A stretch of DNA of 64,000 nucleotides from a bacterium (GCA_021778415.1 JAJYCL010000006.1:36076-100075); one strand, 5' to 3'. Counted from the stretch's first letter, positions 34,862 to 44,964 are shown. The notes: generated from the letters alone by a model not told the origin. A program made the numbers and translations.

Positions 34862-36043
34862 ATGACCACCTTTGACGAGCTCGGATTGCAGCCGACGCTT
34901 CTTCGCGCACTGCGCGATCTCAAGTTCACCGCGCCGACACCAATTCAGGCGCTTTCCATTCCACCGGCATTGCAGGGCCGCGATATCCTCGCGAGCGCCC
35001 AGACCGGTAGCGGCAAATCCGCAGCCTTCGGCCTTCCAATCATTCAGCTGTTACTGGATCGTCCGCGCGGCAAAACGCAGGCTCTGATTCTTGCACCCAC
35101 GCGCGAACTCGCGGAACAAATTTGCGTCCACCTTGGCGCCTTGAGCAAACACACCGATTTACGTATCGCCGCTGTTTACGGTGGCGTCGGCTTCGGCAAG
35201 CAAATCGATGCCTTCAAACGCGGAACAGAAATCATCGTTGCAACGCCAGGACGCTTGATGGATCATATGCGCAGCGGAAACGTGCGTTTGAACAACGTCT
35301 CGATGCTCGTTCTCGATGAAGCTGATCGCATGCTCGACATGGGATTTCTTCCCGCCGTCCGCCGCTTGCTTGAATCATTGCCGAAAATACGTCAGACATT
35401 TTTCTTCTCGGCCACCTTGCCTCCGGCAATCTCAGTGCTCGTGCGCGACATGCTCGATAATCCCGTCAAAGTTGAACTCGCAATCGAAAACCGGGCAGTT
35501 GATACGCTCACCCAACGCATTTATTCCGTCCCGCAAGAGAGCAAGACGCAACTACTTGTTGAATTGCTTAAGGATAACGATATCTATTCGGCAATTGCGT
35601 TCACGCGTACAAAATCACGCGCGAATCGGCTTGCTGCAGTTCTCCAAAAGAACAACGTGCCGACCGATCTTATTCATGGGGACCGGAGCCAATCGCAACG
35701 TACGCGTGCGCTTGACAATCTCAAGCGCGGTAAGTGCCGCATTCTCGTTGCCACGGATATCGCCGCACGCGGTATCGACATCGCCGAGCTCGGTCACGTG
35801 ATCAACTACGACGTACCGCTTGCCGCCGAAGATTATATTCACCGCATCGGCCGCACCGCACGCGCCCAAGCCAAAGGCGAAGCCATCACCTTCGTTGCCT
35901 CCGAGGAAGAATCGCTGATTCGCGGCATCGAGTTTGCACTTGGCCATCGACTCGAGCGCACAATAAATCCACTTTTCCCAGAGGCTTCGATTGCACCACC
36001 GAAGCCGAAAGTGATTTACCGCTCCCGTACTCGACGCCGCTAG
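34862..36043 (+). CDS. DEAD-box RNA helicase (RhlE-like)
   Basis: This 393-residue ATP-dependent RNA helicase has all motifs: Q-motif (FTAPTPIQ), I AQTGSGKSA, Ia PTRELAEQ, II DEAD (DEADRMLDMGF), III SAT, IV region AIAFTRTK, V ATDIAARGID and VI HRIGRTAR. It ends shortly after the second RecA domain with a basic tail (KVIYRSRTRRR). Such proteins act in ribosome assembly or RNA decay, often at low temperature. It is divergent from livK and has a hairpin just before its start. Confidence 0.95.
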   Translation: MTTFDELGLQPTLLRALRDLKFTAPTPIQALSIPPALQGRDILASAQTGSGKSAAFGLPIIQLLLDRPRGKTQALILAPTRELAEQICVHLGALSKHTDLRIAAVYGGVGFGKQIDAFKRGTEIIVATPGRLMDHMRSGNVRLNNVSMLVLDEADRMLDMGFLPAVRRLLESLPKIRQTFFFSATLPPAISVLVRDMLDNPVKVELAIENRAVDTLTQRIYSVPQESKTQLLVELLKDNDIYSAIAFTRTKSRANRLAAVLQKNNVPTDLIHGDRSQSQRTRALDNLKRGKCRILVATDIAARGIDIAELGHVINYDVPLAAEDYIHRIGRTARAQAKGEAITFVASEEESLIRGIEFALGHRLERTINPLFPEASIAPPKPKVIYRSRTRRR

Positions 36044-36145
36044 GTGTTGCGCGCATAGCGACGCGGAGCTTCGTTGCCTCCGGCCTCGTGGACTCGAGTC
36101 CACTTCGGCCGTCGGCGCCTCGCTCTGCGCCACTATGCGCACACC
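36043..36145. repeat. Long imperfect fold-back element after the helicase gene
   Basis: GGTGT (36043-36047) and GCGCATAG (36051-36058) pair with CTATGCGCACACC (36133-36145), apart from a 3-nt bulge. Inner arms 36060-36069 and 36122-36131 match at 8 of 10 positions. The centre is a perfect 16-nt palindrome, GTGGACTCGAGTCCAC (36088-36103), flanked by GGCC pairs. No T-run is present. The organisation recalls the nuoK-nuoL element, including a shared AGCGACGCG. Confidence 0.65.
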
Positions 36146-36222
36146 ACCGATCTAACAGGGCAGCCGAGATAGCTCGACAAACCGGGTCACGTAACTATAA
36201 AAGCTCTTTAAGGAGTGGCGTG

Positions 36223-37035
36223 ATGCGGTTTTGTTTTTCTTTGCTTGGTCTGCTCGCTGTTTGTTTGGGTATCGAATCGGCGGCATTGGCTTCGCCCCCG
36301 AAAACAGAGCTGATGATTCTCGGGGTAGCCCACCTTGAGGCCAGGAATGATGTGCACAATGCAGTCTTTACCGACAGCCCTCTCTCTCCGAAACGCCAAG
36401 CGCAGATCACGTCGGTCGTCGATCACCTTCTTCGCTTTCATCCGACGAAAGTTCTCATCGAAGAGCACTACGGCGACACCATTTGGAACACGCAATATAA
36501 CGACTACCTTGCCCACAAATTCACGCTTGGATCAAACGAAATCTATCAATTCGGTTTCAAGCTCGCCGCGCTTGCCGGGGATTCGTCAATCTACCCGATC
36601 GACACGTGGGGACCAGCGATCGTCGACGATAGCAGTCCGGAGGGCAAGCGTATCAACGCTTATCTTGCCGGTCATTTTCGTTCGGTCAAAGATCCGGTTT
36701 CCGATGCGTTCCTCTCCCGCTCGGATGAGATTCAACGGACTGGGACCTATCTCGACCTCCTCCGTTTCTTGAACACCGATGCATCGGTTCGTGCGAACGC
36801 ATCCTGGTACGCGCTGTTTGCGGGAATGGGACGCGAAGCGGACAACGCGGGCTCGTCCTACGTGGCGCAATGGTACACGCGAAATGTATACATCTTCTCG
36901 AATATCCTGAGCGTCATCCGTCCCGGTGATCGCGTTGTCGTTATTATGGGCCAGGGGCACAAATACTTATTGAGGCAATTCGCCAAACTCGATCCGAACA
37001 TCGACTATATCGACGTCCTCAAGTATCTTCGTTAG
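36223..37035 (+). CDS. Secreted DUF5694-type protein (TraB-like fold)
   Basis: This 270-residue protein has a cleavable signal (hydrophobic core to about residue 21, then ALASPP). The mature part has MILGVAHLEARND near the start, VLIEEHYGD, NEIYQFGFKLA and IYPIDTWGP, and ends with VVVIMGQGHKYLLRQF. This resembles DUF5694, distantly related to TraB/haem-uptake domains, with conserved His and Glu residues hinting at a hydrolase. Function is unknown. ATG at 36223 has AGGAG 7 nt upstream. Its last 4 nt overlap metH, convergent. Confidence 0.75.
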   Translation: MRFCFSLLGLLAVCLGIESAALASPPKTELMILGVAHLEARNDVHNAVFTDSPLSPKRQAQITSVVDHLLRFHPTKVLIEEHYGDTIWNTQYNDYLAHKFTLGSNEIYQFGFKLAALAGDSSIYPIDTWGPAIVDDSSPEGKRINAYLAGHFRSVKDPVSDAFLSRSDEIQRTGTYLDLLRFLNTDASVRANASWYALFAGMGREADNAGSSYVAQWYTRNVYIFSNILSVIRPGDRVVVIMGQGHKYLLRQFAKLDPNIDYIDVLKYLR

Positions 37036-40000
37036 AGTTCTTTTACGGCGGCCGCGTTGAAGTACGTTGCCTTCGGATGGTGGATCACTAGGGCGGCGGT
37101 TGATTGTTCGGGGACGATTTGGAACGCATCGGTGAGATGCGTGCCGATGGCATTTTCGGCATCGAGGAGCGCGAAGGCAATTGCATGTTGCGAAATGTCG
37201 GGACAGGCTCCGTAGCCCCAGGAATACCGTTTGCCGGATTCGAGTGGCAAGCGAAGTTCGGCGCGAATACGTTTGTGCGTCCATTCGGCGAGCGCCTCGG
37301 CAGATTGCACGGAAAATCCATGCTCGAAATAGGACGCGCTATAATCGCCGGCAAGTTGAAGGGCATCGGTCCGTTCGGTAGCGGTACGCCCAATCGTAAC
37401 GACTTGCAACGCAATCACATCGCTTGCTCCGTTCGCATCGGGCGCACGTAGGTAATCGGCTAAGCACAAGTGCTCCCCACCGATTTGGCGTGCAAAAGGA
37501 AAGCGAGCGATCTCACGCTTGCGATCTTGCGGATCGTACACGATAACATCGTCTCCCTCGCCTGCCGCCGGGAAATAGCCATAGACGACGCGAGGTTGAA
37601 GCCATTCGCCACGTTCGGCTTCGCGTTGATACCGCGCCAAACGAGGGTCGAAATCATCGCGCAAGAGCTGTTCCCATGCATCGCCCTTCGTATTGCTTGC
37701 GCCCCACGACAAGCGGTAGAGGCTGCGCAGATCAAAACACGGCCATAATTCCGAGAGCGGAATTGTATCGAGCGTTTTAGCACCCCAAAAAGGTGGCGTC
37801 GGCACCGGAGCTAATTCGTTTTTCACTCTCGAAAGTCGCCCTTCGACGGGTGTCGCAGCAATGATGCGTTTTGCCTTTTCGCGCTGTTCGAACGCTTCGC
37901 GTTCCACGAGTTGGAGCAGCGCATTCCGCGATGTGGGAGAAGCAGTTAACTTCTCCATAATTTCAAGGCCTTCAAAAGCGTCTTTTGCATAAAATAGTCC
38001 GGGGCCGAAAAAACGCGTTCCGTCATCTAAGAGCGCAATACGTCGACCGAAATCGCGATTGATTGCGGCCCCGCCGATGATAACCGGGAAAGCAAGATGG
38101 CGCTCGTCCTGCTCATGGACGCAAATCGGCATCTGTTTGCTTGTCGAAACCAACAGTGCCGACAGCCCGATCGCATCGGCATGAACTTCGACGGCCTTTT
38201 CCAAAATGATATTCATCGGGACTTGCTTCCCGAGATCGTACACCTTGTATCCGTTATTGGAAAGAATCGTATTCACCAAATTCTTCCCGATATCGTGAAC
38301 GTCGCCAAAGACCGTCGCCAACACAACAACGCCTTTGCTCGCTCCCTCTTTGCGCTCGAGAAATTGCTCGACGTGAGCAACTGCCTTTTTCATCACTTCG
38401 GCAGATTGCAAGACGAATGGCAAGATCAGTTCGCCGGCTCCGAATTTATCGCCGACTTCTTTCATGGCAGGCAGTAAAATTTCATTGAGCACTTGAACCG
38501 GACTGCGCTCACGCAATGCCTCATCGATCATGGCTTCGATGCCGTCCTTACGGCGACGCAAAATTGCCTGGTGAATACGCGTCTCCGGAGGCGCATCGCT
38601 GAGCGCATCCGGCTCAAGCGCAGCTTTTTCTCCAGGAGCGAGAGCCGAGAAGTGTTCGATCAATCGCGCCAAGGCATCGGAACGTCGATTAAAGACGAGG
38701 TCATCGCAGAGTTGGCGCACAGTTGCGTCGATCTCAGCATACGGCGTAATCTCTTTTGCATGAACGAGTGCTGCATCCAGACCCGCTTCCACGCTATGAT
38801 GTAAGAAGACCGAATTGAGTGCGGCACGCGCAGCCGGGCTCAACCCGAAGGAGACGTTGCTCACGCCTAAGGATGTGAGCACACCCGGCAACTCTCGCTT
38901 AATGAGGCGAATCCCATCCAACGTTTCGACAGCCGAATGCGCAAACTCGGGATCGCCGGTGGCTAACGTAAACGTCAATGCGTCAAAAATAAGAGCCCCC
39001 GGTGGAAAGCCGTACTCATTCACGACGATCTCATAGATCTCGCGAGCAATCTCCAACTTCCGCTGCGCGGTCTTGGCCATGCCCGCTTGATCAATCGTCA
39101 ATGCGACGAGGGCCGCACCGTGTTCTTTTGCCGTCGGTAAAATGACATCGATTTTCGAACGTCCGGCTTCAAGGTGAACGGAGTTGACGATTGCCCGTCC
39201 GGGATAGTTTTGTAAGGCGACCTCGATCACTTTTGGTTCAGTGGAATCGATCATCAACGGTGCTTCTACGGATTGCGCCAACATCCGAACCAGATGCCGC
39301 ATCTGCTCGTCTTCATCGGTACGTTCCGTTAGCGCACAGCAGACATCGAGCACATGAGCTCCGCCCTCGATTTGCGCGCGTGCGATCAACCCAAGTTCGT
39401 CATAATCATCAGCGAGAAAAAGCCGCTTGGCCTTTGCCGATCCCTGAGCATTGATTCGTTCGCCCACAATAAGAGGCCGTGGCTCCTGCGCCAAACTCAC
39501 CGCCGTCATTGCCGATGCAACCCATTCATTTTTCGGCGCATCGAGACGAATGGCTCGGTGAGCCATGGTTTCATCGAGCATGATCCGCAACGACCGGATA
39601 TGTTCCGGGGTAGTTCCGCAACATCCGCCGATCACATTGACGCCGAATTCGCGCACAAATGCGCCAAGTTCGCGAGTGAGTTCGTCGGGCGTTTGCGGAT
39701 AGATCGTCTCTCCCTGCGGTCCCATGAGCGGCAAGCCGGCATTGGGAATAACACTGACGAAGGCTCGCGCATTTTCCGTCATATAGCGAATGGAATCGCG
39801 CATTTGCGCGGGGCCGGTCGAGCAGTTTAGGCCCATCACATCGACGTCGAGGGAATCGAGAACGGCGCAAATGGCTCGCACGTCGGTACCGAGCAGCATC
39901 CGCCCTTCGGTAATCAGCGTTGGTTGCGCTTGAATGGGGACGCGACGAACACCACGTGCAAACTCGCGACGAATGCCAATAATTGCGGCTTTGAGTTCGA

Positions 40001-40508
40001 GCATATCTTGCATCGTCTCAAGTAAGAGTAGATCGACGCCACCGGCAATAAGAGAACGCGCTTGTTCGCTATAGAGCGCAACAAGCTGATCGAAGGTGAT
40101 GCGCGAAAGCATGGGATCGCTCGACGAGATGAGCATTCCCGTCGGCCCCATTGAGCCGGCAACAAATCGCGGACGATTCGGTGTGGAATACGTGCGTGCG
40201 ACTTCTTTGGCGATGCGAGCTGCGGCAACATTGATCTCATCCGTCTGCTCGCCTAAGCCATACTCATCGAGTTTGAGCCGGGTGGCCGTAAACGAATCGG
40301 TTTCCACGACATCGCAGCCGGCCTCAAAATAGGCTTCGTGAATCTCGGCGATGATATCCGGGCGCGTAAGAACCAACGCCTCGTTGCAACCGATCGTCCG
40401 CTCGCCGCCGAAATCGGCGGCGGATAAATTGCGCGCCATGAGTTGTGTCCCCATGGCGCCATCGAATAACAGAATACGCTGCTTGAGCAGCTCGGTATAG
40501 GTACTCAC
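37032..40508 (-). CDS. metH: Cobalamin-dependent methionine synthase
   Basis: This full-length 1158-residue MetH methylates homocysteine using methyl-tetrahydrofolate. Homocysteine domain zinc ligands are C229, C296 and C297 (GLNCS, GGCCGTT). The pterin domain spans about 340-600. The cobalamin cap and Rossmann domain contains DVHDIG with the cobalt ligand H738. The C-terminal ~250 residues form the SAM-dependent reactivation domain with RAELRLPLESGKRYSWGYG. It starts by ATGA overlap with the asparaginase-II gene. It explains the need for the B12 uptake genes at 9.9-19.4 kb. Confidence 0.96.
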   Translation of the reverse strand: MSTYTELLKQRILLFDGAMGTQLMARNLSAADFGGERTIGCNEALVLTRPDIIAEIHEAYFEAGCDVVETDSFTATRLKLDEYGLGEQTDEINVAAARIAKEVARTYSTPNRPRFVAGSMGPTGMLISSSDPMLSRITFDQLVALYSEQARSLIAGGVDLLLLETMQDMLELKAAIIGIRREFARGVRRVPIQAQPTLITEGRMLLGTDVRAICAVLDSLDVDVMGLNCSTGPAQMRDSIRYMTENARAFVSVIPNAGLPLMGPQGETIYPQTPDELTRELGAFVREFGVNVIGGCCGTTPEHIRSLRIMLDETMAHRAIRLDAPKNEWVASAMTAVSLAQEPRPLIVGERINAQGSAKAKRLFLADDYDELGLIARAQIEGGAHVLDVCCALTERTDEDEQMRHLVRMLAQSVEAPLMIDSTEPKVIEVALQNYPGRAIVNSVHLEAGRSKIDVILPTAKEHGAALVALTIDQAGMAKTAQRKLEIAREIYEIVVNEYGFPPGALIFDALTFTLATGDPEFAHSAVETLDGIRLIKRELPGVLTSLGVSNVSFGLSPAARAALNSVFLHHSVEAGLDAALVHAKEITPYAEIDATVRQLCDDLVFNRRSDALARLIEHFSALAPGEKAALEPDALSDAPPETRIHQAILRRRKDGIEAMIDEALRERSPVQVLNEILLPAMKEVGDKFGAGELILPFVLQSAEVMKKAVAHVEQFLERKEGASKGVVVLATVFGDVHDIGKNLVNTILSNNGYKVYDLGKQVPMNIILEKAVEVHADAIGLSALLVSTSKQMPICVHEQDERHLAFPVIIGGAAINRDFGRRIALLDDGTRFFGPGLFYAKDAFEGLEIMEKLTASPTSRNALLQLVEREAFEQREKAKRIIAATPVEGRLSRVKNELAPVPTPPFWGAKTLDTIPLSELWPCFDLRSLYRLSWGASNTKGDAWEQLLRDDFDPRLARYQREAERGEWLQPRVVYGYFPAAGEGDDVIVYDPQDRKREIARFPFARQIGGEHLCLADYLRAPDANGASDVIALQVVTIGRTATERTDALQLAGDYSASYFEHGFSVQSAEALAEWTHKRIRAELRLPLESGKRYSWGYGACPDISQHAIAFALLDAENAIGTHLTDAFQIVPEQSTAALVIHHPKATYFNAAAVKEL

Positions 40509-41521
40509 TCTGTAGGCAAACTCGCTTCTAAGACGGCGACGTTGCGGACGCGAATCTCACCGACGCGGCGTCCAGCCCGATTATACACGATGGGCGCCGC
40601 TAGCGGCGCGAGTTTTGCCTGAGCCGTCGGAGCGAGGGCCCCGAGTTCCGACAACGAGGCGATCGTTGCCGGGCCGCGAGCGCGTGACCCGCCATCGAGC
40701 ACTTTCGTTGCCATTCCGATGCCGGCCGAGATCACGGTGACGCCATGGACGCCTTCGGCCCCGACTTTACAGGCGATTGATCCGGCACCGGCCTGCATGA
40801 GCATGGCATCGAGCTCACCCGTACCGCTCCCATACGCAGGATACGAAATCATTGCATCGCGCACGGCTAAGAGCGCGCGCGCGTCGCGGTCTGCGATGCC
40901 ATGCAGGGTTGCAAAGCGCATGAACGCCAAGGCGGCGCGACGCAGCGACGTTGCATACACGGGAATGCCGCACCCATCGACGCCGAGCGGCCAATGCTCG
41001 ACATCATCGTCGCTAAGGCGAGCGCAAAATTGAAGGATCGCTTGTTGCGCGGGATGGGATGGTGCAAGATAGGTACTCGTATCGGCTCCCAACAGGACCG
41101 TCAAGGCGAGTATACCGGCATGCTTACCGGAACAATTATTCGAGAGCGCGCTCGGTGAGGCGCCGCTGCGAAGTATGGCATGGGCTGCCGTTTCGTTGTA
41201 CGGCAGATGCGCGCCGCATTGCAACGCGCTTTCATCGAGTCCGAGTTTTTCCAGAATCGATCGTACGGCAGCAACGTGAAACGGTTCGCCGAAATGCGAT
41301 GCGGCAATGACGGCAATCTCTTCCATCGTGAGGCCGAATCGCTCTCGCGCGCCGGCGGCAAGAATCGCCGCCGCGATGAATGGCTTTGCCGAAGATCGCA
41401 AAAAAACCGGCGTTTCGATATCGCCGTCATCGACGATGACGTGCCCGCGCTCGTCGAGCGCACAGCGATCGACACGATGCAGCGATTCAACGAGATCGCC
41501 GCGAGTGACCTCGACGATCAC
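40505..41521 (-). CDS. Asparaginase II family protein
   Basis: This 338-residue protein of the asparaginase-II family (Rhizobium AnsA-like, PF06089) is unrelated to the common bacterial asparaginases. Family segments are visible: [48 protein letters not shown] and DGCGIPVYA. The serine-lysine pair SSAKP and NNCSGKH are likely catalytic. GTG at 41521 overlaps the cysK stop (GTGA) and its own stop overlaps the metH ATG. Its link to sulfur amino acids is unexplained; it might supply aspartate or act on another amide. Confidence 0.85.
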   Translation of the reverse strand: MIVEVTRGDLVESLHRVDRCALDERGHVIVDDGDIETPVFLRSSAKPFIAAAILAAGARERFGLTMEEIAVIAASHFGEPFHVAAVRSILEKLGLDESALQCGAHLPYNETAAHAILRSGASPSALSNNCSGKHAGILALTVLLGADTSTYLAPSHPAQQAILQFCARLSDDDVEHWPLGVDGCGIPVYATSLRRAALAFMRFATLHGIADRDARALLAVRDAMISYPAYGSGTGELDAMLMQAGAGSIACKVGAEGVHGVTVISAGIGMATKVLDGGSRARGPATIASLSELGALAPTAQAKLAPLAAPIVYNRAGRRVGEIRVRNVAVLEASLPTE

Positions 41522-42480
41522 GCAAGCAAAGCCGCTTCGACGACGTTTGCTTCTTGGTCGGCGAAGAGCGGATTGCTCAAATACCGCTCGCCCGTATCGC
41601 ATCCGATAGTCACGATGGTTTTGCCTTTGAACGACGGTCGCGCAGCCAGCGACAGCGCGGCAAAGATATTGGCGCCGGCAGAAATGCCGACAAGCATGCC
41701 TTCTTCTCGCGCTGCACGGCGTGACGTCGCAATCGCGTCGGCATCGGTGACGCGAATGACTTCATCGTATATTTGCGTGTTGAGAACCGCTGGAAGAAAC
41801 CCGGCACCGGCACCTTGAATTTTGTGCGGGCCCGGCGTGCCGCCCGAAAGCACCGGTGAAGCATCCGGCTCGACGGCGACGATGGAAATCGTCGGTTTAA
41901 ACTCGCGCAGGGCCTCACCAACGCCGGTAATCGTGCCGCCCGTTCCGACGGCAGCAACAAAACAATCGACGGACCCTTCGGTATCGCGCCAAATTTCTTG
42001 CCCGGTTGTGCGTCGGTGGATCGCCGGATTGGCCGGATTATCGAATTGTTGCGGCATGAAATACTTTGCCGGTGCGGTTTCAAAAATCGCCTTGGCGCGA
42101 GCGATGGCCCCCTTCATCCCCTCAGGGCCCGGAGTGAGCACGACCTGCGCTCCATAGGCTTTGAGCAGATTGCGGCGTTCAATCGTCATCGTCTCGGGCA
42201 TCACAAGAATACAGGGATAGCCCTTCGCCGCAGCCACGAATGCCAGCGCGATGCCAGTGTTCCCGCTCGTCGGCTCAAGGATCGTCATTCCGGGGAGCAA
42301 TCGTCCGTCGTGCTCACCCGCTTCAATCATCGCAACGCCGATTCGATCTTTTACCGATCCCGCCGGATTGAACGATTCCATTTTTACCAACACCGTGCCC
42401 GCGAGGCCGGCGTTTAAACGTGGAATCTTCACTAACGGCGTGTTGCCGAATGTATCGGCGATATTTTCATATATGCGCAT
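41518..42480 (-). CDS. cysK: Cysteine synthase A
   Basis: This 320-residue PLP enzyme makes cysteine from O-acetylserine and sulfide. The PLP lysine is K44 in [30 protein letters not shown] and the phosphate loop VGTGGTITG follow. ATG at 42480 has GGGGAG 5-6 nt upstream. It is first in a coupled trio with the asparaginase-II gene and metH. Cystathionine beta-synthase is a possible alternative activity, but length and motifs favour CysK. Confidence 0.93.
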   Translation of the reverse strand: MRIYENIADTFGNTPLVKIPRLNAGLAGTVLVKMESFNPAGSVKDRIGVAMIEAGEHDGRLLPGMTILEPTSGNTGIALAFVAAAKGYPCILVMPETMTIERRNLLKAYGAQVVLTPGPEGMKGAIARAKAIFETAPAKYFMPQQFDNPANPAIHRRTTGQEIWRDTEGSVDCFVAAVGTGGTITGVGEALREFKPTISIVAVEPDASPVLSGGTPGPHKIQGAGAGFLPAVLNTQIYDEVIRVTDADAIATSRRAAREEGMLVGISAGANIFAALSLAARPSFKGKTIVTIGCDTGERYLSNPLFADQEANVVEAALLA

Positions 42481-42541
42481 GGTAACTCCCCAGAACACCC
42501 CTAAGGGCCGCGACGTTTGCGCGGAGAACCCTGTAATTCCT

Positions 42542-43540
42542 ATGTTTTCTCGAGTGGGAAGATCGATCTACGCGACCGGCATCGACCTATGGCTCGATAG
42601 TCTCACTCGGCGAGCGCGTTCGTACATTTCGCACGGCCACGCCGATCATGCGCGCCCCCATGATCTCGTCGTAGCAACGCCGCAGACGGCCGCCATCTGT
42701 CGTGCTCGCTTCCCCCGCAAGGCAATCCTCTCAGGGTCCACCATGTTTGAAGAGCATCCCTATGAAAGCCCCTGGGAATCAGAGCATCATCGCTTGACGC
42801 TCATCTCAGCCGGCCATGTCCTCGGAAGTTCGCAACTGCTCATTGAAGGCGAAGGCGGACGTTTTGTTTACACCGGCGATTTTAAACTCGGCACCTCGCG
42901 CACATGCGAGGAAGCACGCGTTCCACGGTGCGATACGCTTCTGATGGAATGCACATTCGGAGAACCGCACTTTGTTTTTCCTCCTCGGCAAGAGGTTGAG
43001 GCGGAAATGATTTCGTTCGCCAATGAAACCCACGATGCGGGTGCTCTTCCGACGTTCCTCGCCTATTCGCTCGGCAAAGCACAGGAGGCAATGGCCATCC
43101 TCGGGAGCGCGGGAATTCCACTCGTCGTCCACGATGCTATCGCAACGATTGCTGATGTCTACGTGCAATGCGGCGTTGCGCTCCCCGCGTATCGCCGCTT
43201 CACCGAATTTGAAACCTTCTCCGATGGAGCGGCACTCGTTTGGCCGCCCGCCTCGAAATCGCTTCCTCGCATGATCGCACAAAAGAATGTTGTCGCGGCG
43301 ATGCTCACGGGATGGACGGCCGACAAGAGAAGCTACGCGAGCTACCGCTCGAACCGAGGATTCAGTCTCTCGGACCACGCCGATTATCCGGCGCTCCTAC
43401 GCTACATCGAACTCGCTCAACCGACACACGTGGTGCTTTTTCACGGCAACCAGGGATTCGCACGACATCTGCGTTCCGTCGGTATCAACGCTCAGGTACT
43501 CGGCGAACACGAGCAGCTTTCATTGCTCGATCCCGTTTAG
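42542..43540 (+). CDS. Metallo-beta-lactamase-fold exonuclease-like protein (beta-CASP related)
   Basis: This 332-residue protein has the metal motif SHGHADHA (HxHxDH type), [15 protein letters not shown] and a C-terminal [12 protein letters not shown] with HGNQG. This pattern matches the exonuclease found next to ATP-dependent DNA ligase and DEXH helicase in DNA-end processing systems, and mRNA 3'-processing homologs. Here no ligase or helicase gene is adjacent. The ATG at 42542 is the likely start; an earlier ATG at 42479 overlaps cysK. The assignment of DNA versus RNA substrate is open. Confidence 0.8.
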   Translation: MFSRVGRSIYATGIDLWLDSLTRRARSYISHGHADHARPHDLVVATPQTAAICRARFPRKAILSGSTMFEEHPYESPWESEHHRLTLISAGHVLGSSQLLIEGEGGRFVYTGDFKLGTSRTCEEARVPRCDTLLMECTFGEPHFVFPPRQEVEAEMISFANETHDAGALPTFLAYSLGKAQEAMAILGSAGIPLVVHDAIATIADVYVQCGVALPAYRRFTEFETFSDGAALVWPPASKSLPRMIAQKNVVAAMLTGWTADKRSYASYRSNRGFSLSDHADYPALLRYIELAQPTHVVLFHGNQGFARHLRSVGINAQVLGEHEQLSLLDPV

Positions 43541-43815
43541 TCGTTTCCGATATCCCATAGCAAACCAAGGTCTTTTTTCGCGAATGAACGGAACGCGATG
43601 AGAGTTTCCGTTCCCTCAATACCATCGAGAGCACCGATATGTTCGGTCACGAGGTCGCTCAGTTGCTCGTGTTCCTTAACGCGCACGACGGCCACAAGAT
43701 CAAATGGACCTGCAACGGAATAGACCTCGGCAATTCCATCGATGGCCAAGAGATCGTCGGCAATGGACTTTAGCCGCTGACGTTCGACGTTCATGAGAAT
43801 AAAAGCAGTAACCAT
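43537..43815 (-). CDS. Stand-alone Lrp/AsnC ligand-binding (RAM) domain protein
   Basis: This 92-residue protein has an alpha-beta RAM domain: VTAFILMNVE, ILAIDGIAEVYSVAGPFDLVAVVRV and GIEGTETLIAF. It lacks the helix-turn-helix of full Lrp regulators. Such proteins bind amino acids and assemble as rings, sometimes modulating a full-length regulator or an enzyme. Its 3' end overlaps the convergent exonuclease gene by 4 nt. Confidence 0.88.
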   Translation of the reverse strand: MVTAFILMNVERQRLKSIADDLLAIDGIAEVYSVAGPFDLVAVVRVKEHEQLSDLVTEHIGALDGIEGTETLIAFRSFAKKDLGLLWDIGND

Positions 43816-43830
43816 GCGTCTCCCTCGATC

Positions 43831-44070
43831 CTAATAACGTTTAAAACGATCATTGCGATTTTCGCGAATCGCCCGAGCTTGCGCTGCGGCGTCATAACCC
43901 GACGAGGCTTTTGTCTTGCGCACAAGCGAAGCCCGCACACGCACATAGCCAACGAGGAGCATTAATAAAAGTGCGATTGCAACGAATAATTCGTGCAACG
44001 GAAACTTCAGCGCAGAGACTGAGGCGCTGACCACAGCAGCGATCAGCGCCCAGAATTGCCAGCGAGGCAT
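43831..44070 (-). CDS. Small membrane protein of unknown function
   Basis: This 79-residue protein has two hydrophobic segments (about 5-21 and 27-47) and a basic, glutamine/arginine-rich tail ending NDRFKRY. I do not recognise a family. It lies 12 nt after the enoyl-CoA hydratase gene and 15 nt before the RAM gene on the same strand, so it may be co-transcribed. Confidence 0.6.
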   Translation of the reverse strand: MPRWQFWALIAAVVSASVSALKFPLHELFVAIALLLMLLVGYVRVRASLVRKTKASSGYDAAAQARAIRENRNDRFKRY

Positions 44071-44082
44071 GCGAGTCGTCGA

Positions 44083-44937
44083 TTATTTCCCGGTAAAGTG
44101 CGGCATTCGCTTTTCATTGTAAGCGGCAATGCCTTCTTTTGCATCGGCACTCTTAAAGAGCAACGATTGCAATTCGCGTTCCAAGCCGAGCGCATCTTGT
44201 AACGGCAATTCCGCTCCGGTTTGCACGCAACGCTTAATGTGCCCAACAGCCATCGGCGCCTTGTTCGGCGAGCAAAACTGTTTGGCAAATGCCGTGATCT
44301 GCGCTCGGAATGAAGCCCCATCCCCTTCGTAAATATCGGAGATCATGCCCCAATCCAACGCCTGCTCGAATGAAAACGTCTTGCCGGTGACCATTAATTC
44401 AATGGCCCGCGATTTTCCAACTAAGCGGGTGAGACGCTGCGTGCCGCCGGTTCCGGGAAGAACGCCAAGGGCGACTTCGGGTAACCCGATCTTGCCGGCA
44501 TCTTTACGAGCAATTCGAATGTCGGCCGCCATGGCGATCTCCAAACCGCCGCCAACGCAATGTCCATTCAGCGCTGCAATGACGAGTTTGGGAGTCTGTT
44601 CGAGACGAATGAGCGTCTCGTTTGCATGCAAGCAAAACATATATTTGAATTCGGGCGTTACTGCGTTGAGCATCGCTATGTTCGCTCCGGCCGAAAAGAA
44701 TTTTTCGCCTTTGCCGATCAGGACGATCACTTCAACGTCTTTATCGAAACGAGCATCAAGAAACGCTTCGTCGAGTTGACGCATCATTTCATGCGTATAC
44801 GTATTGGCCGGCGGATCGTCCATTTCAATAAAGCCGACGTGACCGTCTTTGTAAAAATTGACAACGCGTTTGCCTTCAAAGGAGCGTACTTCGCGCCCAA
44901 AGGGAGTGGTTTGCGTGGCAGTTCCATTCGTACTCAT
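44083..44937 (-). CDS. Enoyl-CoA hydratase/isomerase family protein
   Basis: This 284-residue crotonase-fold protein has a ~35-residue N-terminal extension. The oxyanion-hole motif is FFSAGANIAML. The catalytic glutamates fit GGGLEIAMAADI and LPEVALGVLPGTGGTQRL, as in hydratases. Downstream of the diiron oxygenase gene on the same strand, it probably acts on ring-opened aromatic CoA intermediates (PaaF/PaaG-like). Exact substrate is unknown. Confidence 0.88.
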   Translation of the reverse strand: MSTNGTATQTTPFGREVRSFEGKRVVNFYKDGHVGFIEMDDPPANTYTHEMMRQLDEAFLDARFDKDVEVIVLIGKGEKFFSAGANIAMLNAVTPEFKYMFCLHANETLIRLEQTPKLVIAALNGHCVGGGLEIAMAADIRIARKDAGKIGLPEVALGVLPGTGGTQRLTRLVGKSRAIELMVTGKTFSFEQALDWGMISDIYEGDGASFRAQITAFAKQFCSPNKAPMAVGHIKRCVQTGAELPLQDALGLERELQSLLFKSADAKEGIAAYNEKRMPHFTGK

Positions 44938-44964
44938 GATATTTCCATTCTTGATAGCCTGATA

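Noticed and set aside
35734..36222. N-terminal extension of the DUF5694 gene into the helicase gene
   Set aside because: The upstream part is out-of-frame helicase sequence; the signal peptide and AGGAG site place the start at 36223.
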